Origin: Monocercomonoides exilis
Taxonomy: Eukaryota; Preaxostyla; Oxymonadida; Polymastigidae
Direction: 5' to 3'
Length of the DNA stretch: 64,000 bases
Assembly (NCBI GenBank): GCA_001643675.2
Contig: LSRY02000051.1
Span: forward strand, 436,501-500,500
Shown here piece by piece: positions 23,845 through 35,439 of this stretch. The notes below the pieces were generated by a model. The model saw only the letters and a program-made list of their open reading frames with translations. It was not told the origin of the DNA and made no database searches. The position numbers were made by a program, and so were the translations under genes. Each line of letters starts with the position of its first letter. Position 1 is the stretch's first letter.

Positions 23845-25301
23845 TCTCCTTCCCCCTCTTCCTCATCCCATATTATCTCCTCCCAGATGCAAACCCCCAA
23901 ATCCCTGCCTCCTTCTCCATCTCTAATTCTTCTTTTTCCCCTTCCCTTTCTACTTCTATTTCCTCTTTCTCTTCCCCTTCCCTTCTCCACATCCATCACC
24001 AATCCCATCCCCACCTCCAAATCCATCTCAATCTCCATCTCTCAGACATTATATTCTCCAACATCTCCTCTCCTCAATCCCCTCCATCTCTTCCATCCCT
24101 TCCTTCACACTCACTCAATTCATTCATCTCAACAACCTCAACCTCTTCTCTCTCTTCCACAAACATCAACACAAACTCCAATACAACCCCCTCCTTCTCT
24201 CTTCATTCATCTCTCTCTATCCACTCAACCATCTTCAAACACACCCACAACCCCATCGATGGCGCCATCCTCCCCAACCTCAACAACTCATCCACTTCTC
24301 TCTCTGCCTTCAATGCCTCTTTCCTCCACAAAACACGCTCTTCACCAAATGCTGCTGTTGAGTATATTGGAAATGAAACTAATAGAAAGAAACCTGGAAG
24401 ATTGGATTCTTTTGATGCTAACAGCCATAAATTTGAATGGTGTGAATGGGAAAATTCAAGTGGTGGAAGAAGTCATGGAGGAGCTCTTTATGTTAATTAT
24501 GTGAATGCAAATATCACAATCACTTCTTGTTTATTCAACAAATGTTCGTGTAGTGATCATGGAGGAGCAATATTTTGTAGATTTTTACAAAATGTCAACA
24601 TTTCAAAATCCAATTTCACAAGTTGCTGGGCTTTGCATGGAGGGGCAGCTGCGATATGGATTCTTCAATCAAATTCTATCCGTACGTTCATGCAAAACAA
24701 TGTTGAAGGTTGTGCAATAACAACCACATTTGGGACAGCTTGGTATTTTGTACTCGATGATATGACCTCTGCTTGTCAATTCTTGTTCACCAAATGCAAG
24801 TGTATAGCAAATTCTGGTGGTGATTCTGCTGGCTCTCTCACTTTTCAAAATCCACCAAGCAATAAGCCAAGTCAGTTTTTTGCAAATGATTGCCAATTCA
24901 TAAACAACAAATTGACAAGTTCATCATCTTCATGGGGAGGAGCTGCTCTATGTTGCACAAATACCTTCACTTGGATGAGTGGAGTAAAATTCATCACTTT
25001 CTGTTTCTTCGATGGCAACACAGCAGAAAATGGAAAAGGAAACGATGTGTTCTTCAGTGGCAATGCCATAACCCAATCTCCATTCCAGCAATGTGGTTCA
25101 ACAACTCCAACTAAAAGAGTGTGGAATGAAGGAGAAGCAGACAACACCGAAAACAATTGTTTGCTTCCAATCATCTTATCTCCTTTTTTTCAAATGAAAA
25201 TACATGAGAAATTTCATCTCTTCATCTTCTTTTTTCTCTTCTTCACCCTCTCTTCCTATTCCTTCCGCTTCGACTGTGTTTGTGAAAATATACCTTTTTA
25301 A
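23845..25301 (+). pseudogene. Beta-helix surface-protein gene, copy 2, truncated
   Basis: Inverted paralogue of 14472-16450. Following the frame of the beta-helix part upstream gives DANPQIPASFSIS, LLHIHHQSHPHLQIHLNLHL, SSTNINTNSNTTPSFSL and ILPNLNNSSTSLSAFNASFL. Each matches copy 1, so a single frame is intact here from about 23850 through 25160. It lacks an ATG in that frame: a TGA lies just upstream near 23822. At the 3' side similarity stops after the block CGSTTPTKRVWNEGEADNT and the frame runs into unrelated hydrophobic sequence ending at 25301. The linker and any membrane anchor are missing. It meets relic copy 2 tail to tail. Likely a truncated pseudogene. Confidence 0.65.
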
Positions 25302-25314
25302 TGTGAAGCTGAAG

Positions 25315-26560
25315 CTACAGTTTCCGTGTCCACTTCTCCAAAACCTCATGTATTATTTCCTCTTTCTGCTTTTGTTCTTTATATTTCTTAAAAATTAAGT
25401 TCATGTCTCCATCAACTTTCTCTTCCTCCTCCTCCTCCTCTTCCTTCTCAATATCAATCGAACTTCTATCTATCTCTGACTCCTCAAACATCGCCAAATC
25501 ATTCTTCGATATTTGCATTTGTTCCTCATCTTTCTTTTCTCCATCTGAACTTCCATCTAAAGTTATGTCCAAAGACACATCTGCTGCTTCTTCTTCTGCT
25601 CTCCTGTTCTCCTGTTGGATGTTATCGGATGGAGAAGAACTGCATCCTTCACTTTCTGTAAATTACTGTTTGTCTGTCTCTTCATGTGTCTCCACCTTCA
25701 CAAGCCTTAGCCGACACAGCCCAAGTGCTTCCCAACCAACAGTACCATTGCACTTTCCAACTTCCCCTGCTTCTCTTTGATTCTCTCCACAAACTTTCAG
25801 TGCACTGTCGGATAGCCTCCATTCGTCTCATTCATTTCACCTCCCTCTGTCTCTTCTCGCTCCCCCAGCACCGCCAGCTCAATCGCTTCTAGCAACAGAA
25901 CCACATCCTCCATCCTTAGCACCACCGCCGACAGCCCCTTCTCCACAATCTCCCCCACTTCACACACTGCAACCCCTCGCCCCATCACTTCGTCGTCCAG
26001 CTTCACCTCCACACGCCTCGACTATTGCGATCACCATATCTGCAGCGACGGTTCAAACAGATCGTTGATCGGTGGGAACGCATTCACATCTGCCGCTGCA
26101 AAGATCCGCTTTCTCCCTGACTTCGCGTCCACCGACGCTGCAAGCGACGGAAGCTGCGTCACCAGCGGAACCGAAAGCATCGCCGAAAGCGCTAAATCAT
26201 AGGCACATACAACGCCTCCATGCAGCACCGCCAGACGCGCCACAACATATCACCACCACGTCTACAGCACATACACCTCAGCCGCCTCAGGCTCCACAAT
26301 CAGCAGCCGCCTCTTGATGTCTTCCATCACTGCTACTGACGTGTATGACTCCTCCACCGCAGAGGCATCCGAAGGGTCAATCACAGGCGCTGATGGTAAT
26401 TGATCATCTTCTGCCGCCTTCTTCTCTTTGATTATCTGCCTCCAAAATGGTGAATCAGATCAGCATTCTGCTCCAAATCGGATTGATGAAACAGATGAAG
26501 AAAGTTGAACTTGATCTGGAAGAAGAAAAAGAGGAAGAAGAAGAATGATGAGAAGATGAA
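25315..26560 (-). pseudogene. Decayed gene of unknown function, relic copy 2
   Basis: Minus-strand counterpart of the relic at 6640-8466, better preserved. From 26450 downwards it reads IIKEKKAAEDDQLPSAPVID, EESYTSVAVMEDIKRRLLIV, stops, then ARLAVLHGGVVCAYDLALSA and KRIFAAADVNAFPPINDLFE. After more stops come LDDEVMGRGVAVCEVGEIVE and VVLRMEDVVLLLEAIELAVL. A Glu-rich tail ends in HEVLEKWTRKL at TAG near 25315. Stops at about 26260 and 26030 break it. The segment is GC-richer than the surrounding spacer. I do not recognise the protein family; no catalytic or transposase motif is evident. Confidence 0.55.
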
Positions 26561-28544
26561 AATAAGCCATTTCTTTCTACGGCACATGAGAAGCAGTATT
26601 TCGTAGAAGGTGAAAGAATGTGTTTTCGAGTGTTTCTGCGCTGAATTCCCGCCAGCGATAAGTGAGGAAGAGAAGGCGGGAACAGATCATTGCATTTCGA
26701 AGGATACGAAGAAGAAAAAGAAGATGTTATTGATGAAATTATTTGATATTTGGAATAATGAAGGTTAACGATAACAAATACAAAGACTCTCGTTGAAATC
26801 TATCTTTATCTGATTTAAACTTCTTTGGCCGCATATTCTTCTGGCAAGTAGTAATTCCTGGATTTTTCAAGCATTCAACTTGCACCTTCACATCTTTACA
26901 ACAAAAAAGGAAACATTTGCATTCCTATTTTCTGTTTTTTCCTTTCCTCATTTTCCTCTTTAAATTCCTTTTATTAGATAAAAAATATCTTTCAACAAAA
27001 ACATTCCTTCAACAGAAATAAACGTTTGGAGTTTTGCGAATCACGAACACTCTCAATTTTCGTATTTCCACTTTTTCTCACCAGTCTTTCTTTCTTTCTT
27101 CGATACACCCTTTCTTCACTATTCTTCATCTTGCTGAAAACTGATTTCTTCTTCTTCAAAACAATTCGATTTATTTCAGTTCTGTTGTTCGTTGTTTTTG
27201 TCCGCATTTTCATTTCATCACCATGTGCTAATTTTTGAATATTCATATGATAAAATAACAATCCATCCATCACAGTTCAACAAAAATAAACATTCATTAC
27301 AAACCAAAATCATTTTTACTCATTCGTACATGCATATTTGAAGATCAACACCGCAGCAATGCACCAAGAAGACACAATCAAACTATTGAACATTGTTTCT
27401 CCTTCCATCAACTATTTGCGTGCAAAAATTGTAATGATCTTCCTCTCTAAAAGAATTTACATGCTCCTAGAATTTCTCTATCACAAGATCTGTTGTCTTG
27501 AAAACCAAATATCGAGCATCTGAAATTCAACATTTCCATATTTTTTTTAAAAAAAATCTTCACTCAACAAACTCAATCAGAGAAACATTGAAAATTGTTT
27601 TTGATTAATGTTTTTATAATGTTTGCATATTTGGAATTTCCTTTTAATGCATTAAAACCAATTTGTTCATATTTTAGAATTTCAGAAAAAAGAAATCATT
27701 TTTTCACTTTTTCACAAAAGTGAAAAACACAAAAAAATAATTTTTATCGAACATTTTAATTATAATGTTCGTTATTCTGTTTTTTTTGAAATCATAACAA
27801 AACAGAAACTCAAATGAAGGTGGGAATTTCTAAATGAAGTGAGCTTATTTGAATAAAGAAAGTTTTATTCAAATAAAGTTATGTTTTATTCGAATAAAAT
27901 GAAGTTATTAAAATAGCAAATTTTTATTCAAATTTCATCTATTCTTATTAATAACTTTCATTTTGCACAAAAATCATCCATTTGTAATTTATGAGGAAGG
28001 CATGAAACAAAATAAAAAAGAGGGAACATCAAATTGGATAGTTTTGTTACGCTTGTGATTCGAAAAAAAAATCGTCAAAATAGAAAGGATATAATTATCA
28101 AAAGAGCTTTTTTTGGTTATAAAAACAAAATATTCACTTCTCTTTAAGTTTGCCTTTGGAAACGATAACTAATTCAATTGTTTGCGTATACAAATCTTTA
28201 AAAAACAGAAAATCACAAGACAGTTCATTTTTCAATGTTGATATTAACACATTTGAAAATTATTAATAATTTAAAAAATGATTTTCATTTCTTTTCTTTT
28301 GAACTCGATATCATCACAGATGCGATGGGCACAATTGCCATAAACATAATACAAACAAAGTTGTTGCTAAAAGAATATCTCAATAAGAACATAAACAAAT
28401 CTAACATATTCTTCGTTAAAAAACGAAAAGTTCGAATCGTAACATCTCAAAACACAATAACAATAAAAATTCTATATTCTTCACTAATTAAATACAAAAC
28501 AAATGCATTCATCTCAAGATATGATGACCAGCACATATTTTATT
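26561..28544. other. Mostly empty intergenic region
   Basis: AT-rich. Apart from a small minus-strand frame at 26992-27273 (listed separately) I see no supportable gene. At about 26830-26900 the minus strand reads a short Lys/Cys-rich segment that could be an exon fragment, but no splice context supports it. Short imperfect repeats of TTATTCAAATAAAG/TTATTCGAATAAAATG occur at 27850-27930. Confidence 0.5.
26992..27273 (-). CDS. Small basic hypothetical protein (93 codons)
   Basis: An ATG-initiated frame of 93 residues, very rich in Lys and Arg in its middle part (VYRRKKERLVRKSGNTK). Nothing is recognised; no start context, partner exon or neighbouring operon-like arrangement supports it. It may be chance in an AT-rich spacer. 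Confidence 0.25.
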   Translation of the reverse strand: MMDGLLFYHMNIQKLAHGDEMKMRTKTTNNRTEINRIVLKKKKSVFSKMKNSEERVYRRKKERLVRKSGNTKIESVRDSQNSKRLFLLKECFC

Positions 28545-29925
28545 TTACCCAAGAAGTCCAAGTGATTTTATTCGCTTGTACCTGAGAAAAACACAATTAA
28601 CATGTGTCATTTCAGAATAGGAAAAGAAGCAGTTTGATAATCATATTAACAAAATCCAATATCAATAATATTTATAAAAAAGAATACTCAAAATATGCAA
28701 ACTGTTCAGGTATCTCCATCAAGCAATTCATCGCAAACGCAGGCTGAAAATTATTTGATTTCATTTTCTTAATTTTGTTGAACTCGACAAATTGAAACTT
28801 AAAACATGATATATATATTCAAAAAAAGAGAAAAAAAATATTAAAAAGCATTTAAAATTAAGAAAAAATTATTCTTGAAATAACAAACATTGTCAAATTG
28901 CCTCTGAGGTATTCTATCGTCAAATTTTTTCATCGTATCCCTATCAAATATTTCATGTTATATAATTTTCAAAGTTAAAAGAATTACATTTATTTATTTA
29001 TATTATTTTTTAAAAAAATAATTGCAATTATCAATAAATTCAGCATACCAAGGACCATCACCAACACCAATGCAGACAATGGAAATAGGATAATATGATG
29101 CTTCTACGATCGCATCCACTGTATCGCGAACACTTGTGCATTCACCATCGGTAACAAGAAATAGAATGTGATACTAAAGGGGAAAAAATGTATTTAAATT
29201 TATAACAAAAATTTTCAGAAACGGAATTTTTTTCAATAAAATTCAAACTGCTTTTGCCTTTTTAACAATTTCAATTGTTTCTCTGATTACAGGTGCAAAA
29301 TTTGTTGGGCCAGAAAGATTAATACCTGAAGTAATCTGTTTATATCTTTCAAGAACATCCTTGAAGCCATAAGCAACTCTATCAGGGTAAAATGGAAAGC
29401 AAGATTTGTCTCTGCGATGTAAAAAACAAAATCATTTCAAAAAATAAAATTTATGTGGCTTTCATACGTTGTGAATGAATCTCCAAATCCAAATGCAGGA
29501 ATCAAATGATCGTCTTTATTTTTAGATATAGGACAAATGAAGAAGAAAAATATTTTTTGAAATAAAACAGAATGAAGAAAAAACCATCAAAAACTTCCAT
29601 TGTCTCGCCAAGAATTTCAATTACTTCCACATATGGATTTTTTACTGTCATATCGTGAAGACTTCGATTTTGAAAAGATTTTTCTCCCTAAAATAACATA
29701 AATTAATTATTATAACAAGTTTCACCATACCGTATACAAATTTGATTTCGTATAATCTATTCCAAAAACAATATTTGAAGATTCAAGTCCAGCCTTTCTA
29801 ATTGCCATTTGGACCTTTAAAAGACAAATTTACATAATAAAAATTGATAAAACATCAATACATACTTCCTTTATTGTTTTATACTTATCTTCAATTGGAT
29901 CAGAAGCCGAAGCACCACAGCCCAT
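28545..29925 (-). CDS. Copine (vWA) domain protein, probably N-myristoylated
   Basis: Nine small exons: 29925-29866, 29814-29731, 29687-29585, 29513-29468, 29411-29249, 29173-29049, 28940-28889, 28797-28703 and 28581-28545. Phases all agree and give 254 aa. The N-terminus MGCGASASD is a strong myristoylation/palmitoylation signal. The body is a copine-type von Willebrand A domain: VFGIDYTKSN carries the D-x-T-x-S metal-ion site, followed by LIPAFGFGD, SGPTNFAPVI, LFLVTDGECT and GVGDGPWDTMKKFDDRIPQR. It ends EIPEQYKRIKSLGLLG. There are no C2 domains (as in classical copines) and no RING (as in plant RGLG ligases). A membrane-tethered, calcium-related signalling adaptor is the likely role. Donors are mostly GTATG or GTTTG. 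Confidence 0.88.
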
Positions 29926-30453
29926 CTTAAGATCGTATTAACCATATCAATTTTGAAGATATAGATAATTTTCTGTTTCGTATTTCAATGATAATATTCA
30001 GATCTCGCGTTTATAGAATTTCAGTTGTTCGCATAGAAAATGAGAAATCCAGATTGATGACACAGATATTAAAATAAGTAGCTTTTATTTTTTTTTTCAA
30101 AATGAAAAAATGGTAACGGATGTGATGAACATTTTTCTAAACTTCATCCAGGGTTATATAATCCATTCCACATTATGAAGATTTATTTGAATTTGGAAAC
30201 TAATTTTTGATGAAATGATTCAATTTTTTGATAATCTTGAAAAATTAATGAGAATACTATTTTGAAGAAATTGGAAAAGAGAAAAATGCGAAAAAATCTT
30301 CTACAATTTCCCAGTGAAATTTCCATTTCAGGTATCATTCAAAATAGAAAAAAGAGTGTTAAATAGAATCATAAGAAAGATATTGAAAGCAAGTTGATCA
30401 TTTCCATATTTCAAAAACTGTTATTATAAAATCAGCTTTTAACACTATTTCTG
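29926..30453. other. Divergent intergenic region
   Basis: AT-rich spacer between the minus-strand copine-domain gene and the plus-strand beta-helix gene. It must contain both 5' flanks. No motif stands out. Confidence 0.5.
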
Positions 30454-32178
30454 ATGATCCATTTCATTGCATTCGTATTTGTATTGAGGCTGAATGCGGT
30501 TGAAGTACAAGCAGAAAGTGTGGAGATGACCACTCTTTGGGCTTCAGACAGAGAGGATGGAATTGGCTGTTTGACAAAGGCAGTGAATTCATCGATGAGA
30601 GTTGTGCATGCCAAGCTGATTGGTGTGCAAAAAGGTTCGATCGGAGAGTTTGTGGAGGGATCTGAAGTGATCCTACAGGACTGCGTGATTGAAGCTACGA
30701 ACAATGAAAAGTCACCATTTTTGCTTGCTGGATCTTCTTTGAATGCAAATGGCATTGAACTCATTGCACAGAAGCATGGCTCTGTTGCGTGCTTTTGCGA
30801 GAATAAAGGTGGGAATGAGGAACTATTCCTGAGGAATTCGAGGTTCGATAATCTCGTGTGTATGGGGAAAAGTTCATTCCTTCCTATTCAGGGGAAGGGA
30901 ATGTCTGTTGTGAATTGCGAATTCAATAATGCTACTAAGCAAAATGGATTTAAAGGATTTGTTCAGGCTCCTGGATGTTTGGAAACTCAGTTAAGTGGAT
31001 CAAAATTTTTTAATTGCTGGAACCTGTTTTATGGTGGAATCATGGGAGGAATGAATGTGCATGAATTTGCTTCTAGAAATTGCAGTTTTTGTCAATGCAA
31101 GCACAACGTGCAATTAAGGTCAGGAGAAAATCCTTTCCCACCCACATACGATGGAGAGTCGTTTGATAGCCAAACATTCTCATATACTAAGACAATCGAT
31201 CGATGGGCTTCAGCTAATTTTACACATTGTGCGTTTGTTTCGTGCAGAGGACAAGTAGGAGGGGGTTTAAATATTTTTATGAGCAATGCAGAGGTTATTT
31301 CTTGCACTTTTGAAAGCTGTTCAGCTGAATCTGGTGCTGGTGCACTGTGTTCAATTACGGAAGGTCACAAAGTGACTTTGAAGAATAGCAAATTCGTTAA
31401 GTGCTCAACTACAGGCATTGAAGGCGATAGTGATTCGGCTGGATATACTTCTGGTGGTGCTATTTCTATTTATGGTAGTTGTTATTTATCTGGACTGACC
31501 GGAGAGGAGTGTATTGCTGGTGATGGAGGATTTATTGAGGCGTCATTATCTTCGGATGTGACGTGGGAAGGACTTACAGTTAAGGGGTGCAAGACTTTTG
31601 TTGGAAATGGTTGGAACATGGGTGGTGCCATGTACTTTTCTCGTATAAGTTCGTTGACAATCAAGGAGTCATTGTTCCAGAATTGCGAGGCTGGATTTAG
31701 TGGAGGTGCGTTGGCTTTTTATGAAGTGAAAAAAGCATCTGATCTTCACGTCCTGAACTGCAAGTTTATAGAAAATAAGGCTATTAAAAACCTTGAATAT
31801 TTTGATAAAATGAACTCAGAATTAAAAGAGGAAGATCAATTAAAAATAACGAAGGAAATGTGTGTGAGCGATATATTTATTTTCGAGAACGAAACCGAAG
31901 GAAAATTTACGAAAGACAATTTTGCTGGAACGACTTCATCGAGCAGGAAGCCACGAACATACAGCCGTTCACAAGGGAAATTTGACAATTTGATGAAAGG
32001 AATCCTATCAACAGGCGCAATTGTTGGTATTGTAGTTGGAAGCGTGGCCGGTGTGATTATTATCGTTGTTGCGATAATAATCATTGTGTGTGTTGTGAGA
32101 AAAAAGAAAGCAAAGAAGGAGGGTAGCAACAAAGAAATGGTATCTGTTGATGTATCAACACAAGAGGAAACTTCATAA
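30454..32178 (+). CDS. Membrane-anchored right-handed beta-helix (Pmp-like) surface protein
   Basis: Intronless frame of 574 aa. Residues 1-20 (MIHFIAFVFVLRLNAVEVQA) form a signal peptide. The ectodomain shows beta-helix rungs with Cys, Asn and Gly spacing: NCEFNNATKQNG, NCSFCQCKHN, SCTFESCSAESGAGALC and NCEAGFSGGALAFYE. A single membrane segment near residues 515-547 (GAIVGIVVGSVAGVIIIVVA and on) is followed by a short basic then acidic/Ser-Thr tail ending in STQEETS. This is a type I surface protein of the pectin-lyase-like/polymorphic membrane protein kind, likely in adhesion or host/environment contact. Unlike the damaged copies at 14.5 and 23.8 kb, it is complete. Confidence 0.85.
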   Translation: MIHFIAFVFVLRLNAVEVQAESVEMTTLWASDREDGIGCLTKAVNSSMRVVHAKLIGVQKGSIGEFVEGSEVILQDCVIEATNNEKSPFLLAGSSLNANGIELIAQKHGSVACFCENKGGNEELFLRNSRFDNLVCMGKSSFLPIQGKGMSVVNCEFNNATKQNGFKGFVQAPGCLETQLSGSKFFNCWNLFYGGIMGGMNVHEFASRNCSFCQCKHNVQLRSGENPFPPTYDGESFDSQTFSYTKTIDRWASANFTHCAFVSCRGQVGGGLNIFMSNAEVISCTFESCSAESGAGALCSITEGHKVTLKNSKFVKCSTTGIEGDSDSAGYTSGGAISIYGSCYLSGLTGEECIAGDGGFIEASLSSDVTWEGLTVKGCKTFVGNGWNMGGAMYFSRISSLTIKESLFQNCEAGFSGGALAFYEVKKASDLHVLNCKFIENKAIKNLEYFDKMNSELKEEDQLKITKEMCVSDIFIFENETEGKFTKDNFAGTTSSSRKPRTYSRSQGKFDNLMKGILSTGAIVGIVVGSVAGVIIIVVAIIIIVCVVRKKKAKKEGSNKEMVSVDVSTQEETS

Positions 32179-32839
32179 TAACTACCAGCAGAGTAGTCCG
32201 ACCGGGCTTATCTGTTGTTTTTATTTTATTATTATTTTTATAATTATTTTCAGAGTCATTATTTAGTTTATAAAAAATTGTCTTTTAAATGTCATTTGCT
32301 ATTCAATTTGTTCTTCACATAATCAAGCTGCTGTTTTCATATTTGTGTAAACCCTCATTGAAAAACCAATTTTCTTTTATTTGTCGTTTTTGACAGTCTT
32401 CTAAAGTCTCATTTATTATCTTCAAATTGACTGATTTTTTTGCTATTTTATTTCTTGAGACCGATGGAATTGATGATTTAGTGACTCGACTCAAATCAAA
32501 TAATATCTATTACGCTTTAGCCAAATGCGTAGTATTTATTATTGTCTTTTTTTGCAACATTTATTTCTTTGTTTTCCTACTTGGATTTTCGGTTTTTTTT
32601 TCAATTTTTGATGCTCAACCAAAAAAAAGTTAGTGCATTCAAATCACAATGTTTGTTGACAAAGTCCAAAATGAAGCATATAAGATTAAAAGTCCAAAAT
32701 AATGAAAGAAGAAGAAGTCATTGTCCATAATTAGCAAAGGTTTTTATACAAACGTAGTATTTTCAGTAAGTGGCAACTTATGTTCTTTTTCAACTATAAA
32801 TTTAAACATTTCTGAATACACAAGTTTTCAGAAATCAGC
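32179..32839. other. Intergenic region
   Basis: AT-rich spacer between two plus-strand genes. A 68-codon frame at 32427-32633 has a hydrophobic centre but no start or splice support, so I do not call it. Confidence 0.5.
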
Positions 32840-35403
32840 ATGACTTTATTTGAGTTCGATCCATTAAAAGCAAATAGCAACATATTCAGGAATTATAAAC
32901 CATCAAAACGTTTTTTTTATCTGAAGAACATATTCCATAATAATTTATTTGATTTGTATTTTCGTATTTTAATTCTGTTAAAGGCAGGCATTTAATGAAA
33001 ATAAGTGAAATGTTCTTGTTGGCATGATGACTTTAATTCAAATTTTCAGTTTATTGAAATGAAAAATTTTGATTTTATTTTTTTATTAAGACAAAAAAAA
33101 CAATAACAATTCCACCAGAATATATTGGGAAATGCATATTGGTAAAAGGTCAACAACTGTGGCTTTTGAAAGGATGCAATCTTGTTATATTTAATATATC
33201 TACGAATCAGATCATATTTCGAACAACTCATTTAAACGAATTAATTTCTATGACTTTTTCTCCCACAAACGAAACTGTGTGGATATCTGATGATAATGGC
33301 TGGATACTTATTTATACTGCAAGTGTTTGTGATTTCTTAGATTAGTTTTAATTGTCTTTAAAATATGTTTTTAACAATATTTTTTGAAAATATTCATTTT
33401 CAGAGCAGGATTACCAAAAAAATACAGAAATTGTTTGTCTTTCAAATTAAAATAATTTATTTTATGATTGCTTTATGATTTTAACGTTTTTTTTGACATT
33501 TTTTTTTTGTTCATTACCAAACCCTAACAAAAAAATTTTTTATACCAAAAATGCCAAGTGTTACATTTCCCACAACCGTGATTCGATCTATGTGCAGCTC
33601 AGATTCTAACAAAACTATATGGGGGTGTGGGGATCAGGGTAGGGTGTTTCAGTGGGATGTGGAAAATTGCTCAACTTTGCGTTCGTTTCAATTGGGCAAT
33701 GAGACTCTTTCTGTTCTTAATTACTCAAAATTACATATCTGGATTGGAGGCATTCAAGGAAACGTATGGTGTGTGAGAGAAAATAATGCTTCTACATTTC
33801 CTTCAAGATGCTATCAGCACAAATCAAACGATTCAAAGGAAATATATAAAAACAAAATTGAGGAAGAATATAGAGGGAAATCTGCTAATTTTGGAACTGA
33901 AGCAAGTTTTTACAAGGTTTTCTCTGCAGAAGGAGGCGATGAGATAAGAGCGCTTGTTTCTGATGGAGAAATTGCATTGATTGGAATCAGGAGAGGATTT
34001 ATCATGCAAATAAAATACACAAAGACGCAAGACTCTTCTTCATCGTCTGCTCCTTCAGATTCTGATTCATCTGCTAATTCAACTTTGCTTTCCGAGCTGA
34101 ACATTCACATGCCAATCGCTTCAATGAGTCGCTGCGAAGACGATGTGGTTGTTCTGACTGAGCAAAATGCTGCAAATGTATGTTCTCCCTCTTTTCCCCT
34201 TCCATCTTCTTCATCCATTTCCAGTTCGGGGCACAACAGTGCTTTTCCCTCTGGCCCTCTCACATCTCGTTCTTCGACGCTTTCAACTGCCTCTTCTTCC
34301 AGCGGCTCGTCCACATCTCGCTCATTTTCCTCTGCTCCGCTGTCAACTCGCTCCTCCTCGTCCACTTTGCCTCACTCTTCCATCTATTTTCTCCCAAAGC
34401 CTTTCAGTTCCGACTCGCCACTCGCGAAGCATGCGCTACCGTTGCCGATATCGTCCAGCTTTCCTTGCTGCCTTGCTGTTGGAATAGCCTCACAAAAAAG
34501 GAGCCAAAAAGAAGGAGGCGGAAAAGGAATGGAGCAGACTGTTGAAGCAGGCAAAGCAAACAAAACGGATTATCTGTATTCAATGCGTTCTCTTAGAAAC
34601 AAGCAAAAGTCTGAGGAACAACAAAGCACAAAACCTCTAACAGAAATATTGGTTGCAATGAGCTCTGGCTTGTGTGTGAAATATGAAAAACAAGGCGAAT
34701 TTGACGGATCTGGTACGAAAGGGAAGGAAGAAAGAAAAGCCAATGATAAAAGGCAACAAAAAAAGGACGACGAAACAACATGTGCAAGTTATCAACATGG
34801 AAAGACGCTTGAGACAAACAAGGAACAAATACCTAAATTCCCTCAGAACTTCGCAACAAAAGAAAGCAGGCAAAAGGTTGAAAACGATGTACAAGCTGGA
34901 AGCGAAAGCAGAATGAGTTGCAAATCAATGGATGAAAAGAAAAGAGTGTGGCAATGCAACGAAGAAGAGGAACGTGCTGCTTTTGGGGAAGAGAATGAGG
35001 AAGAAGAGGGAACAGAAAGGAAAATGAGGAAAAGCGAATGTTTTGGAGAAGAGAGCGAAAAGGCAGAAGAAGAAAACGAAAGGCGAATGCAGCGCTTGAG
35101 GTACTCGACACAGTCAGAGTCAGATTTGGAGATTGATTCAAAACAACAAATTTATTTGGATGCGAAAGAAAATTGCGAAAGCAACAAAAATATGGAGTCG
35201 TCTGAGATTGGAAGGCAAACGCAAAACGACAGCGATTTCAAAGAGAACATCGAAAATGGCTGTTCTTTGGACAACAGAAGCGATGCAAATTCTGCTTCCT
35301 CTTCTCACAACGAAGAAATGAGCGAAGCAGAGAAATCATTGAATCTCTCTCATTCATTTGATCTTTCGCCTTCTCCTCTTCCGACGCGCTCTGCTGCTTC
35401 ACA

Positions 35404-35439
<36 letters not shown>

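Noticed and set aside
27338-28585. Small plus-strand frames at 27338-27523 and 28235-28585
   Set aside because: No recognisable content; the second overlaps the last exon of the copine-domain gene on the other strand.
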